Shown here in pieces: positions 52,839 to 61,225 of a stretch of DNA of 64,000 nt. The stretch comes from Anaerosporomusa subterranea (GTDB lineage: Bacteria > Bacillota > Negativicutes > Sporomusales > Acetonemataceae). The notes beneath the pieces are model-generated. The model saw only the letters and a program-made list of their open reading frames with translations, was not told the DNA's origin and made no database searches. Within the stretch, counting starts at the first letter, position 1. Each line of letters begins with the position of its first letter. The stretch covers positions 1-64,000 of the forward strand of contig NZ_LSGP01000006.1 in NCBI RefSeq assembly GCF_001611555.1, given 5' to 3'. The translations under genes were made by a program, and so were the position numbers.

Positions 52839-53756
52839 ATGAGTCGCAAAGCAATACTCGTCCTAGCTCTCTGTTTCTTACTAGTCGCTAGTCTACCGAT
52901 TGCTGCTGGTGCCAACCCGACGGCCGCCAACAATGTTAACATCCTAATCGTCAGCAATGCTCCTGGCGCTGTTCAAGAAGTCGCCAATGGCAACGGGCAA
53001 ATCAACTGGGAAACGGATACCGTTGAAGCGGTTGGCACTGGCGTTCCTTCTGCTAATGTCCACCACCCAGCTCAGTCGAAAGGAAGCGCCCGCCGTGCCG
53101 CAATCGTTGACGCACAGCGCAACCTGCTCGAAGCAATCAAAGGAGTGCAAGTAGACTCCGAAACGACCATGGAAAATCTGGCTATCGCCAGCGATACCGT
53201 AAAAACTAGAGTTTCTGGTCTAGTAAGAGGCGCTCGCATCGTTCGCGAACAAGAGTTGCCTGATGGCTCCTATCAAGTTATCATGGTTATTAAAATGTAC
53301 GGTCATGGCGGACTTGCCGGCGCGATTGAAGACAGACTCGCTCCCACCATCCCACAGCCGCTCCCCCCGATCAGCTCGACATACACTCCGTCAGTCGTAG
53401 ACAACCAGTATCAATACACTGGCTTAGTTATCGACGCGAGAGGTCTTGACCTTGAGCGTTCAATGGGACCGATGGTATTTGACACTGAAGGCCGCGTCAT
53501 ATACGGCAATATGTATGTTGAACGCAGTTATGTGATAGATACTGGTCTCGTCGACTACGCCAGCTCTGCTGACACTATTGCACTAGCGGAAAAAGGTCAG
53601 TCTCGCGCTGGCAAAAATCCGCTCTTTATCAAGGCAGTTGCGGTAAAAGACCACAATCGTAACGTTATCATCAGCAAAGCTGACGGCGATGCGGTTCTGG
53701 CCGCCAGCAGCTCGACTGGGTTCTTGACCAAGTGTGCAGTAGTACTCGAACATTAA
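52839..53756 (+). CDS. secreted LPP20-like protein
   Basis: The 305-residue product has a signal peptide (about 25 residues, MSRKAILVLALCFLLVASLPIAAGA) and a domain with the LPP20 pattern (A.RRAAIVDAQRNLLEAIKGVQVDSET near 80-105, V.G.VRGA.IV....PDG.Y.V.M..KMYG). There is no lipobox cysteine, so it is probably free or surface associated. The C-terminal 120 residues resemble a second beta domain (YTGLVIDARGLDLERSMGP). Related proteins are common as several paralogs in Negativicutes; function unknown. Confidence 0.75.
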   Translation: MSRKAILVLALCFLLVASLPIAAGANPTAANNVNILIVSNAPGAVQEVANGNGQINWETDTVEAVGTGVPSANVHHPAQSKGSARRAAIVDAQRNLLEAIKGVQVDSETTMENLAIASDTVKTRVSGLVRGARIVREQELPDGSYQVIMVIKMYGHGGLAGAIEDRLAPTIPQPLPPISSTYTPSVVDNQYQYTGLVIDARGLDLERSMGPMVFDTEGRVIYGNMYVERSYVIDTGLVDYASSADTIALAEKGQSRAGKNPLFIKAVAVKDHNRNVIISKADGDAVLAASSSTGFLTKCAVVLEH

Positions 53757-53886
53757 TCTAGGCCGGACCCATCTATGTTTCACCCGTAGGGGGTATGCCG
53801 TCCAGTGATGCTAATCTACTAATCTGCATCAGATATTGCGAGTCTCATAGGCAACAAAAAATGGGGCGTCTGAATGCCCCTAAGCT

Positions 53887-53930
53887 AACTGAAAAGCCAT
53901 CCAGGAATATTCCTGGATGGCTTTTCAGTT
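53887..53930. terminator. strong bidirectional terminator
   Basis: AACTGAAAAGCCATCCAGGAATA and its near-perfect complement form a stem of over 20 bp, with T-rich flanks. It separates the LPP20-like gene from the convergent PNPOx-like gene. Confidence 0.9.
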
Positions 53931-53936
53931 TCATTT

Positions 53937-54353
53937 TCAACGTCGCTGTAAAGACAACGAGCTCTCCGGTTGTAATAAAATCCCGTCTAAATCCTGCGGA
54001 CACTCGACTTGCGTATAGGTACCTCCGCCAGGCGGATTAAAGAGTATGGAATGAATTCGCAGACGATATGCAGCCGATCCACACAGGCCTCTATCGAAGC
54101 TCATTTGGGCTGAGATAGGTTCTAGCTGACCATTCATCCGCAGCAATGCACCGTCGTCATCAACAATGCACAAGGCGGCCTGATCATTAATCGCAATCTC
54201 ATCAGCACGCCGGCAGGCTGAACAATACAGCCACACGGCGCCATCTTCATCAAGCTGTGCCCGCATCGGCCTCACTTGCGGCGCGATACCACTTACAGTC
54301 GCAACAAAAACTACTTGCCCTTCTAGCAGGGCTATGACTTCGCGTTCGTACAC
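53937..54353 (-). CDS. pyridoxamine 5'-phosphate oxidase-related protein
   Basis: GTG at 54353 is chosen: it is 7 bases after GGAGG and gives the N-terminus VYEREVIALL, which lines up with MYEAEVINLV of the paralog at 60648. The 138-residue product has the split-barrel pattern G.....Q.RPM......DG..WL.....R. of FMN-binding PNPOx-like proteins. Flavin and substrate are not known. It has a tail of about 35 residues not seen in the paralog. Confidence 0.8.
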   Translation of the reverse strand: MYEREVIALLEGQVVFVATVSGIAPQVRPMRAQLDEDGAVWLYCSACRRADEIAINDQAALCIVDDDGALLRMNGQLEPISAQMSFDRGLCGSAAYRLRIHSILFNPPGGGTYTQVECPQDLDGILLQPESSLSLQRR

Positions 54354-54514
54354 ACGCACCCCTCCACGCCTGCCGCCTACTATTCCCGATATATACTATT
54401 ACGGAGAGGCAAAAAAAGAACCAGAAATAAAAAAACCGCCGATACCTATGAGACTTAGCGGCATTTCTAATGATAAGACTTTATAGCATCGCTGAAATAT
54501 AGGAAAGAGCGGAG

Positions 54515-54633
54515 AACGTTAACCGCAGAGTACGCAGAGTACGCGGAGGGCACCCGCAGAGGGCACTATTTTTTAATGATACCGTAACCCTCTGTGTACT
54601 CGACGTTCCCTCCGCGTACTTTGCGGTAAAACG
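54515..54633. repeat. dispersed GC-rich repeat, copy D (most complete)
   Basis: Left arm GTTAACCGCAGAGTACGCAG.., right arm ..CCTCCGCGTACTTTGCGGTAAAACG, with a short spacer between, so the whole folds back on itself. It lies just downstream of the zur gene. Confidence 0.8.
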
Positions 54634-54639
54634 TATCTC

Positions 54640-55044
54640 TCAGTTCGTCACACACTGAGCACAATAGCCATATACCTCAAAATGATGATGACAGGGCTGA
54701 AAATTGCTACTTTTCATAAATGCAGTCACTTCCTCGCCAACAGGGCAAACCGGAATATCAACCGTCGAACCGCAGCTAAGGCAAATCAAATGGTGGTGAT
54801 GTGCGCCAGTAAATTCAAATCGTGCCTTGCCATCAGAAAAAACCGCCTTTGAAAGCGACCCCGCCTGGGTCAAAAGCTCCAGATTTCGGTAGACTGTGCC
54901 TAAGCTAATATTAGGCTGGCTTTTCTTTACTTGCTGAAAGATGTCATCAGCAGTCAAATGCGCCCGACTACTGCGAATCACCTGGAGGATTGCCTGACGC
55001 TGTTTAGTAGTCCTTACTCGGTTAGGCTTTTCTAAAGTATCCAT
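54640..55044 (-). CDS. zur: Fur family regulator, probably Zur
   Basis: The 134-residue product has the Fur winged helix (TTKQRQAILQVI..SRAHLTADDIF, NISLGTVYRNLELL) and the metal-binding HHHHLICLSCG and C-x2-C at the C-terminus (structural zinc: two CxxC pairs). It ends the znuA-znuC-znuB-zur operon, 17 bases after znuB, and the operon promoter carries a Fur-type operator, so zinc is the likely signal. It would repress zinc uptake when zinc is plentiful. Confidence 0.88.
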   Translation of the reverse strand: MDTLEKPNRVRTTKQRQAILQVIRSSRAHLTADDIFQQVKKSQPNISLGTVYRNLELLTQAGSLSKAVFSDGKARFEFTGAHHHHLICLSCGSTVDIPVCPVGEEVTAFMKSSNFQPCHHHFEVYGYCAQCVTN

Positions 55045-55061
55045 TATAATCCCCCTTCCGT

Positions 55062-55898
55062 CTAAGCTGCCTTAGCCGCAGCAGCAGTTTTACGCCGCTG
55101 ATGGGCACGACAGCCGGAAGCAACCAAATAGCCAGCGACTGCAATCAAGATAATTGCCGCGCCGGATGATAGATGCAATTCATAGGATAGCCATAAGCCT
55201 GATAAACAAAAGGTGATACCAAAACCGATTGATAGCAGCATAATCGTCTTTAGGTCGTAACTAAATTGCTTGGCGATAGCCGGTGGAATGGTCAACAGGG
55301 CGATGACCAGAATAATCCCGACAACACGAATCACAATGACAATCGTCAGGGCGATCAGAACATACAGCAGGTTCTCCAAGAGGCGGGTGTTAATTCCCAA
55401 TACCCGGGCAAATTCCTCATCAAACAAAAACGCTTTCAACAAAGGAAAATACGCCCACACTGCGAACACGATCACCGCGTCCAGCACCAGCATGAGGTTA
55501 ATGTCAAGACGCGATACAGTTAAAATATCGCCAAATAAATAGGATGACATATCGGGCGGGTAACCGGGAGTTAAGGCAATAAACAAGATCCCGAGCGCCA
55601 TTCCGAGTGACCAGAACATCCCAATCAGCAAATCTGAGTTTGTTCTGGTACCCCTCTGAATACGGGCAATGCCAAGAGCCGCGCATACCGCAAAGCCCAA
55701 TGCACCGATCATCGGTTCGATTTTCAGGAAGTGTCCCAAACCAATGCCGCCGAATGCAGTGTGAGCGATACCGCCGCTCATCATGACCAATTTCTTTTCA
55801 CTGATGATAGCGCCCATAACGCCACAGACAATACTGGCTAGTATCGCGCTGATAACAGCGTGTTGCAGAAAAGCAAACTGAAATAATCCGTCAATCAT
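55062..55898 (-). CDS. znuB: zinc/manganese ABC transporter permease
   Basis: The start at 55898 (MIDGLFQFAFLQHAV) follows GAGAGG and overlaps the znuC stop by one base (TAATG). The 278-residue product has eight or nine membrane segments and the SGGIAHTAFGGIGLG loop near 41 typical of ABC-3 permeases. It forms the membrane pore for zinc import. Confidence 0.92.
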   Translation of the reverse strand: MIDGLFQFAFLQHAVISAILASIVCGVMGAIISEKKLVMMSGGIAHTAFGGIGLGHFLKIEPMIGALGFAVCAALGIARIQRGTRTNSDLLIGMFWSLGMALGILFIALTPGYPPDMSSYLFGDILTVSRLDINLMLVLDAVIVFAVWAYFPLLKAFLFDEEFARVLGINTRLLENLLYVLIALTIVIVIRVVGIILVIALLTIPPAIAKQFSYDLKTIMLLSIGFGITFCLSGLWLSYELHLSSGAAIILIAVAGYLVASGCRAHQRRKTAAAAKAA

Positions 55899-56662
55899 TA
55901 AGCAATATCCTCTCCGTGATATTTTAGAACCCGATGCGGCACGCCGTGGGCGATAATTTCCACTGGACAACCGAATACTCTTTCGACCAGTTGATCGTTT
56001 AGCTCGGTCTCACCATGGTAGTGGAGGCGTTGATTTAAACAGGCAATCGTGCGAATGTGTGAGGAAATCACGCCCACATCGTGCGTGACAATGACAACCG
56101 TCAGCTTCCGGTTTAGCTCTTTCAACAAACCATAAATCTGCTCCTTTGAGCGGGAGTCGACACTAGCCGTCGGTTCATCCAATAAAAGAAGTTTTGGTTC
56201 TGCAGCCAAAGCTCTGGCAATCAGAACTCTTTGCATTTGACCGCCTGACAATTGACCGATTTGACGATTTTTTAGATCGCCAATATCCAGCTGTTCCAGT
56301 ACGTCTTCAACAAATTGGCGATCACGGTTGCTGTAGGAAAAGAAAGCAGACAGCCGGGACGGCAAACGCCCCATCAGCGCAACATCCAACACGCTGGCCG
56401 GAAAGTGGCGATCAAATCGGGAAAACTGCGGCACATAGCCAATCAGACGGCTGGCTTCAGCCGGACTGCGACCGAAAATAGATATGCTGCCTTTACTCGG
56501 AGAAAGTAGTCCGAGGATGGACTTCAACAAAGTGCTTTTACCGCCGCCGTTCGGCCCAATAATACCGAGAAAATCCCCTTCAGGCACGGTTAATGTCACA
56601 TCTTCAAGGGCACAAACATCATCATACCAAACGCTAACCTGATTGCATTCAATTGCATTCAT
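55898..56662 (-). CDS. znuC: zinc/manganese ABC transporter ATP-binding protein
   Basis: The 254-residue product has Walker A GPNGGGKST near 36, the LSGGQMQRV signature near 140, and Walker B LLLLDEPTASVD. It starts 3 bases beyond the znuA stop. It drives ZnuB. Neighbouring Zur and the histidine-rich ZnuA favour zinc as substrate. Confidence 0.94.
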   Translation of the reverse strand: MNAIECNQVSVWYDDVCALEDVTLTVPEGDFLGIIGPNGGGKSTLLKSILGLLSPSKGSISIFGRSPAEASRLIGYVPQFSRFDRHFPASVLDVALMGRLPSRLSAFFSYSNRDRQFVEDVLEQLDIGDLKNRQIGQLSGGQMQRVLIARALAAEPKLLLLDEPTASVDSRSKEQIYGLLKELNRKLTVVIVTHDVGVISSHIRTIACLNQRLHYHGETELNDQLVERVFGCPVEIIAHGVPHRVLKYHGEDIA

Positions 56663-56665
56663 TGA

Positions 56666-57577
56666 TTATCTAGCTCCTTCTGCAAGCGTCTTGGCGATAC
56701 TCTCTAACCCGCCGATGTAATCAGCCGCAAATGGAGAGATCTTCTGCGTGACACCGCCGATTTCCGCCGCAAAGGTTTTTGCCTGACGGCTATCCATTTC
56801 TTCTTCATACAGGATCGCCTTAAAGTTCTCTTTCTTGGCCCGCTCAATTGTCTTCTGCAATTCTTGCGGAGTCGCTTCCTTACCGCCCGCTTCCAGTGCC
56901 AGCATATTTAAGCCATAGTCGTTAGCAAAATAGCCAAGTGACGGATGGTAAATAATAAACGTCTTGCTTTTACTGTCTTTTAGCAGATTTTGAATCGTCT
57001 GATCAAGCTGACGCAGTTTAACAAGATAGTCTTGTGCATTTTTCTCGTAAACTGCCTTGTTTTGCGGATCAAATGCCGCCAATTCAGCGGCAGTGGTCTG
57101 AACCATCACGATAGCTCGCTTAGGGGATAACCAGATGTGCGGATCACGTTCTTCATGAGCATGTCCCTGACCATGCTCATGACCGTGTTCCTCCAATTCC
57201 AGCTCCGGATATACGGCCCGGGAGGCTGCCGCCAAGTCGATAATGCGTACTTTCGGATTCAAATCACGTACTTTCGGCAAAATACTAGCTGTCTCAGCTG
57301 GGACCTGCATAACAAAATAGAGAGACGCTTTGCTGAACTGCGTCATCTGCTGTGGAGTCGGCGAATAGGTTTCAGCGCTTTTCCCAGGAGGAATCAAAGT
57401 CACAACTTCCACTAAATCGCCAGCGATCGCTTTGACCCATGATTCCTGGGGTACAATAGAAACAGCGACAATCGGTTTAGCTGACGCCTTAGGTTCTGCC
57501 GCCGGGCGGGAGAAACAGCCGCTGAGAACAAAAGTTAGGCACAGCATGACAGTTAGCAATCGGGATATGTACAACAA
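56666..57577 (-). CDS. znuA: zinc-binding lipoprotein (ZnuA)
   Basis: TTG at 57577 is favoured, 8 bases after GAGG; a GTG three codons upstream overlaps that site. The 303-residue product has a lipoprotein signal with lipobox LSGC, the cluster A-I pattern (SIVPQESWVKAIAG, H residue near 165 and D/E near the C-terminus) and a histidine-rich loop near 130 (HGHEHGQGHAHEE), which marks zinc-type members. It captures zinc outside the membrane and passes it to ZnuBC. Confidence 0.92.
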   Translation of the reverse strand: MLYISRLLTVMLCLTFVLSGCFSRPAAEPKASAKPIVAVSIVPQESWVKAIAGDLVEVVTLIPPGKSAETYSPTPQQMTQFSKASLYFVMQVPAETASILPKVRDLNPKVRIIDLAAASRAVYPELELEEHGHEHGQGHAHEERDPHIWLSPKRAIVMVQTTAAELAAFDPQNKAVYEKNAQDYLVKLRQLDQTIQNLLKDSKSKTFIIYHPSLGYFANDYGLNMLALEAGGKEATPQELQKTIERAKKENFKAILYEEEMDSRQAKTFAAEIGGVTQKISPFAADYIGGLESIAKTLAEGAR

Positions 57578-57594
57578 ATAGAACACCTCTTATT

Positions 57595-57609
57595 AGTAAT
57601 CATTACTAT
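57595..57609. promoter_or_regulatory. candidate Zur operator
   Basis: TAGTAAT-C-ATTACTA is a perfect 7-1-7 inverted repeat of Fur-family type, located just downstream of the -10 element of the znuA promoter, where a bound repressor would block transcription. The zur gene ends this operon. Confidence 0.75.
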
Positions 57610-57611
57610 TA

Positions 57612-57640
57612 TCATATACCCATATTATCTCCATGTCAAA
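57612..57640 (-). promoter_or_regulatory. sigma-A type promoter of znuA-znuC-znuB-zur
   Basis: Minus-strand TTGACA (57635-57640), 17-base spacer, TATGAT (57612-57617). Both hexamers are near consensus. Confidence 0.8.
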
Positions 57641-57667
57641 TCTAGATTATACAAGAAAAGAAGAGAC

Positions 57668-57717
57668 GCTAACCGCAGAGTGCGCAGAGCATACAGAGGG
57701 GCCCGCAGAGGGCTGCG
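57668..57717. repeat. dispersed GC-rich repeat, copy E
   Basis: GCTAACCGCAGAGTGCGCAG..CAGAGGGG..GCAGAGGGCTGCG, one arm only, in the gap between znuA and the DUF2007 gene. Confidence 0.75.
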
Positions 57718-57744
57718 TATAGATTATTGTATTTCCAGTGATAT

Positions 57745-57768
57745 ACAAAAGCCGCCTTTCGGCGGCTC
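57745..57768 (-). terminator. terminator of the DUF2007 gene
   Basis: AGCCGCC, GAAA loop, GGCGGCT, then TTTTGT on the minus strand; 4 bases beyond the stop. Confidence 0.85.
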
Positions 57769-57771
57769 AAC

Positions 57772-58002
57772 TCAACTATCTTCCTGCGGTATTCGTATAT
57801 CGGCTAGAATGGCAAGAATCTCTTCTCGATTAGCGGCATCAGCATAAATCACGCCCCAGCCCAAACTCGCCTGAAACAAGCCATCATAAGCAATATCGCG
57901 GTATGAGCGTAATCGGTACGAGATTCCCTGATCTTGTAAGACAGCTTCCAGGAGACTTGCCTCAATTTCATGTTCCAATACACCAATAATGACATAGTCC
58001 AT
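57772..58002 (-). CDS. DUF2007 putative signal-transducing protein
   Basis: The 76-residue product starts behind AAAGGAG and has the DUF2007 pattern: VIIGVLEHEIEASLLEAVLQDQGISYRLRSY, ending EEILAILADI. These small alpha/beta proteins bear resemblance to GlnB-like folds; role unknown. It is divergent from the TauE gene. Confidence 0.75.
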   Translation of the reverse strand: MDYVIIGVLEHEIEASLLEAVLQDQGISYRLRSYRDIAYDGLFQASLGWGVIYADAANREEILAILADIRIPQEDS

Positions 58003-58104
58003 TCAAAACACTCCTTTCGACATCCGCTTTTCATAGTCTAAGGGTTGTCGGGGCAAAGCAGCAGGTGTATACTGTACATATTAATGTTGTTAAGGAGAAT
58101 ACGC

Positions 58105-58860
58105 ATGATCACAACAACACTGTTTTCTGTATTTGCGATCACTGCATTTGCTAGCTTCCTGCAAACCATAACCGGTTTTGGTTATGCACTGGCGGCGGCG
58201 CCACTACTTGCTTTTTTTATGGACCCTAAAGATGCCGTTATGATAGTTCTAGCAACTGGCGTCATTACTAAAGTAATGCTGCTACTTGGCGCCAAGGTCG
58301 AAGGCCATTTCGCTGACATTGCCCCGTTGTTCCTAGCAAGCCTAGCCGGTGCTCTCCCCGGCGCCTATATTATCACTTCGATCAGCGCGGATGCGTTAAA
58401 AGCGTTTATTGGTGTCACATTGCTGGTAACAACCTGCGCTATGTGCGCTAACTACACAGTCCGGGTTACCCGTCCACGATTAGCGGAAAACCTAGTTGGC
58501 ATGGTTAGCGGTTTTCTCGGAGCGACTACTAGCCTGAGTGGACCACCTCTCGTATTATACTATTTAAATGAAAAAACCGAAAAGGAACGCCTCCGCGCCA
58601 ATTTGACCCGGTACTTCCTGCTCGGCAATCTAGCCACTCTACTGTTGTCATATGGGTTTGGAACACTTCAGCCAGCTTCTCTGCTAATGCCAGTCGTAGT
58701 CAGCATACCAGCGGTCGCATTTGGCGTATGGTTGGGCGAAAAGCTATTCAACCGCTTAAATCCGCAAGTTTTCCGGCGAATCGCAATCGGCGTGATCTCG
58801 ATCAGCGGAGTTATGACCGCCTATAACGGCCTATCACATTTTCTCCAATCAGGGCGTTGA
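58105..58860 (+). CDS. TauE/SafE family permease
   Basis: The start at 58105 (MITTTLFSVF) is behind AAGGAGAA; the frame runs back to 58045. The 251-residue product has eight membrane segments in two repeats: ASFLQTITGFGYALAAAPLL near 15, GVISI...; second FLGATTSLSGPPLVLYYL near 140. This is the TauE/SafE sulfite exporter pattern. Substrate (sulfite, sulfoacetate, other anions) cannot be told from the sequence. Confidence 0.88.
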   Translation: MITTTLFSVFAITAFASFLQTITGFGYALAAAPLLAFFMDPKDAVMIVLATGVITKVMLLLGAKVEGHFADIAPLFLASLAGALPGAYIITSISADALKAFIGVTLLVTTCAMCANYTVRVTRPRLAENLVGMVSGFLGATTSLSGPPLVLYYLNEKTEKERLRANLTRYFLLGNLATLLLSYGFGTLQPASLLMPVVVSIPAVAFGVWLGEKLFNRLNPQVFRRIAIGVISISGVMTAYNGLSHFLQSGR

Positions 58861-58878
58861 TTGAACGCTCTGTGACCG

Positions 58879-58913
58879 AACGTCAGACCTCTTGCGGGGG
58901 CTGACGTTTTATT
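58879..58913 (+). terminator. terminator of the TauE/SafE gene
   Basis: AACGTCAG pairs with CTGACGTT, followed by TTATT. It touches the end of the convergent CheY-like gene. Confidence 0.75.
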
Positions 58914-59277
58914 ATGGGCGGATCAATACCTCGTTAATGACAGTTGTAACATATTTTGCATCACATGGCTTTAATATGTAGTAGGAAGCTCCTAAGTTCA
59001 GCGTTTCAAGCACTTTACCGTTTTCACTCGCGGCGCTGATCATGATGACCTTAACAGCAGGAAGCTCCGCTCGGATCATTTTTAAGGCGGAAATTCCATC
59101 AACTATCGGCATACCAATATCAAGTGTAACAATATCAGGCTGGTGACGCTTACATTCTTCGAAGCCAATTTGTCCGTTTTCCGCCTCAGCAATTACTTCA
59201 TGGCCAGCGTCAGTCAATATGTCCTTCAACAGCGAACGGAAAGCCTTCGAATCGTCGACAATCACAATTCGCGCCAC
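58912..59277 (-). CDS. CheY-like response regulator (receiver only)
   Basis: GTG at 59277 lies 7 bases after GGAGGG. The 121-residue product is a single receiver domain with the DD pair at the N-terminus (VDDS), phosphoacceptor D in TLDIGMP near 53, the T/S in MISAAS near 83 and K near 103 (LKPCD). It would act by protein-protein contact, as CheY does. It lies one gene away from a sensor kinase (61226-63526), but a partner relation is unproven. Confidence 0.93.
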   Translation of the reverse strand: MARIVIVDDSKAFRSLLKDILTDAGHEVIAEAENGQIGFEECKRHQPDIVTLDIGMPIVDGISALKMIRAELPAVKVIMISAASENGKVLETLNLGASYYILKPCDAKYVTTVINEVLIRP

Positions 59278-59301
59278 TAAAATCCCTCCAAGCCCCGTAT
59301 C

Positions 59302-60339
59302 TTAGCTTGTAAGCATCTCTTGCATGATGGCTAGCGTTTCTTCAATATCCTGCTTGCTAATACCCCAATGAGTAATCATTCGGCAAGCCGTAGGGCCGAT
59401 CGGTTTAACCTTGACACCGCGATTAAGCAGCCGACTGACTACTTCCTCGCTGCAAAGCCCTAACGGGCCGAATTCAATCTGCACAACGTTGGTCATGGGA
59501 ATAGTTAAATCAACCAGTCTCTCATCAATGGCAGCCAGCCCCTCAGCCAGCATCCGGGCATTTTCATGGTCTTCGACCAGTCGTTCTGTCATGGTTTCCA
59601 TCGCCACTAACCCCGCTGCAGCCATATGGCCGGCTTGGCGCATGCCGCCGCCTAAACGTTGGCGAATCCAGCGAGCTTTCGTGATAAATTCAGTACTCCC
59701 CAAAAGAAGCGAACCAACTGGAGCGGCCAGACCCTTTGAGAGGCAAACTTGCATAGCATCTACTGGCGCACACAGAGTCCGAGAATCAACGCCCAAAACA
59801 GCGGCTGCGTTAAACACTCTGGCTCCATCAAGATAAACAGTCAATCCGGCTTCGTGCGCCAGTTCACACATTTGCTCCATATATTCAGGCGGCAATGGAA
59901 TACCGCGATTCAGGTCATACGTATTTTCTAAACAAAGCAGTCTAGTTACCGCTGTCTGTATTCCAGACGGACGGATTGCCGCCTTGACCGACCGAACGTC
60001 AAACCGGCCTTCGGTTGCCCGTAGAGTTCTTGCCTGCACGCCGGAAAGTGCTGCTAAACCGCCAACTTCCAAGTTATAGATATGGGATTCTTCCCCGACA
60101 AGCACTTCATCGCCCCGCTGTGTCAACGCCATGACCGCAACTTGATTAGCCATCGTGCCGGATATGACAAACAGGCCAGCCTGTTTACCAAACATCGCTG
60201 CCCCGACAGACTCTAGCCGTTTAACAGTGGGGTCTTCCCCCAGAATATCATCACCCACCTCAGCCTGCATCATTGCCTGACGCATAGCAGGCGTCGCCTG
60301 AGTCACTGTATCGCTGCGGTAGTCAAGTATCTTATCCAT
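59302..60339 (-). CDS. ltaE: low-specificity L-threonine aldolase
   Basis: The 345-residue product is a fold-type I PLP enzyme of the aromatic amino acid beta-eliminating lyase/threonine aldolase group: DYRSDTVTQ at the N-terminus, GDDILGEDPT near 29, LENTYDLNRG, HLDGAR-like VYLDGARVFN near 175, and the PLP lysine in CLSKGLAAPVGS near 205. It cleaves threonine to glycine and acetaldehyde. RBS GGGAGG. Single gene, 24 bases after the receiver gene in reading order reversed. Confidence 0.94.
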   Translation of the reverse strand: MDKILDYRSDTVTQATPAMRQAMMQAEVGDDILGEDPTVKRLESVGAAMFGKQAGLFVISGTMANQVAVMALTQRGDEVLVGEESHIYNLEVGGLAALSGVQARTLRATEGRFDVRSVKAAIRPSGIQTAVTRLLCLENTYDLNRGIPLPPEYMEQMCELAHEAGLTVYLDGARVFNAAAVLGVDSRTLCAPVDAMQVCLSKGLAAPVGSLLLGSTEFITKARWIRQRLGGGMRQAGHMAAAGLVAMETMTERLVEDHENARMLAEGLAAIDERLVDLTIPMTNVVQIEFGPLGLCSEEVVSRLLNRGVKVKPIGPTACRMITHWGISKQDIEETLAIMQEMLTS

Positions 60340-60647
60340 TACAAACCTCCCAAGGACGATAGTCCTAGCTAGTATTCTTTAGTATTCCCCATTTTGGTAA
60401 ATATTCCTGCATGCAGCCTCTCTGCGGAATACCCGCTCTATCAATGTTTAGCTTTGCCGAACGAGTTTACGAGGAGTTCGGCTATTCCCAACTATGTACG
60501 CTAAGCACTATCTATTCACAGCGCCGTAATGGCGTTCAGATGCCTCAGATGCTAGGAAGCCCCTCGGGCCCAGTAGCGACGCGTACATCCGGTACGCTAG
60601 CAATGGGACCGAGGGGCTGACAACGCAGATGGGGTATATCAACGCCA
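60340..60647. other. region with a large nested palindrome
   Basis: The right half is taken by the nested inverted repeat at 60523-60654; the left part (60340-60520) is the threonine aldolase upstream region. No gene here. Confidence 0.6.
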
Positions 60648-60654
60648 TTACGGC
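60523..60654. repeat. large nested palindrome (cruciform element)
   Basis: Three stems are nested: GCCGTAATGGCGTT (60523-60536) with AACGCCATTACGGC (60641-60654), AGCCCCTCGGGCCCA (60558-60572) with TGGGACCGAGGGGCT (60604-60618), and GCGTAC (60581-60586) with GTACGC (60592-60597). The right arm overlaps the stop codon of the next gene, so it may also end that transcript. Confidence 0.85.
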
Positions 60655-61133
60655 AAGAGGCAGAAGCCGCCCTGGCACATCGCCATCTCCACATCCGGAT
60701 CATGCTCCATCGGTAGATTGACCCGAGTTGTCAGTTCACAATCTGCCCGCATATAGCGAATCTCATGGACAAGTAATTGATAAATGACGATACTGTCAAC
60801 ATCGCCTTCCGCGATGTATTGTTTCATTTCTGGCATATCGACAAACATCATATCCCGTCGTACACGAAACGCAGGGTCACCAGGTTTGGTCACATCCTTC
60901 ATCCGGCCATAGATAGTGAGAACTTCCTGGTCGTCACCAACAAAGCACAGCTCGATCCGGGGATTTTGCTGCATCTCGGCGACTTTCTTCGTATCATAGC
61001 GACTAAACAGCCAAATTCGCCCCTCACGGTCAATGTATGGTTTCATCGGGCGAACGCGGGGACGATTTTCGTCAATAGTGCCCATAAAACCGACTTTTGA
61101 GCGCACCAGATTAATTACTTCAGCTTCATACAT
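60648..61133 (-). CDS. pyridoxamine 5'-phosphate oxidase family protein
   Basis: The start at 61133 (MYEAEVINLV) follows GGAGGA. The 161-residue product has the FMN-binding split-barrel pattern (G.ID.NRPRVRPMKPY, G.IWLFSRYDTKK, PRIELCFVG) and an extended C-terminus ending CQGGFCLLP. It is a paralog of the protein at 53937. The stop codon is inside the nested palindrome. Confidence 0.85.
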   Translation of the reverse strand: MYEAEVINLVRSKVGFMGTIDENRPRVRPMKPYIDREGRIWLFSRYDTKKVAEMQQNPRIELCFVGDDQEVLTIYGRMKDVTKPGDPAFRVRRDMMFVDMPEMKQYIAEGDVDSIVIYQLLVHEIRYMRADCELTTRVNLPMEHDPDVEMAMCQGGFCLLP

Positions 61134-61225
61134 ATTCTTTCCTCCTCCAACCAAGTTTTCGTTACTTACGATATTTGACACTTCTGTCTAATTCCCTGCC
61201 CTCGCCTTAACGCAGACGGAGTGAA

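Noticed and set aside
2268-57717. CRISPR array
   Set aside because: The GCAGAG-type repeats are scattered singly across the window, not regularly spaced with spacers, and no cas genes are present.
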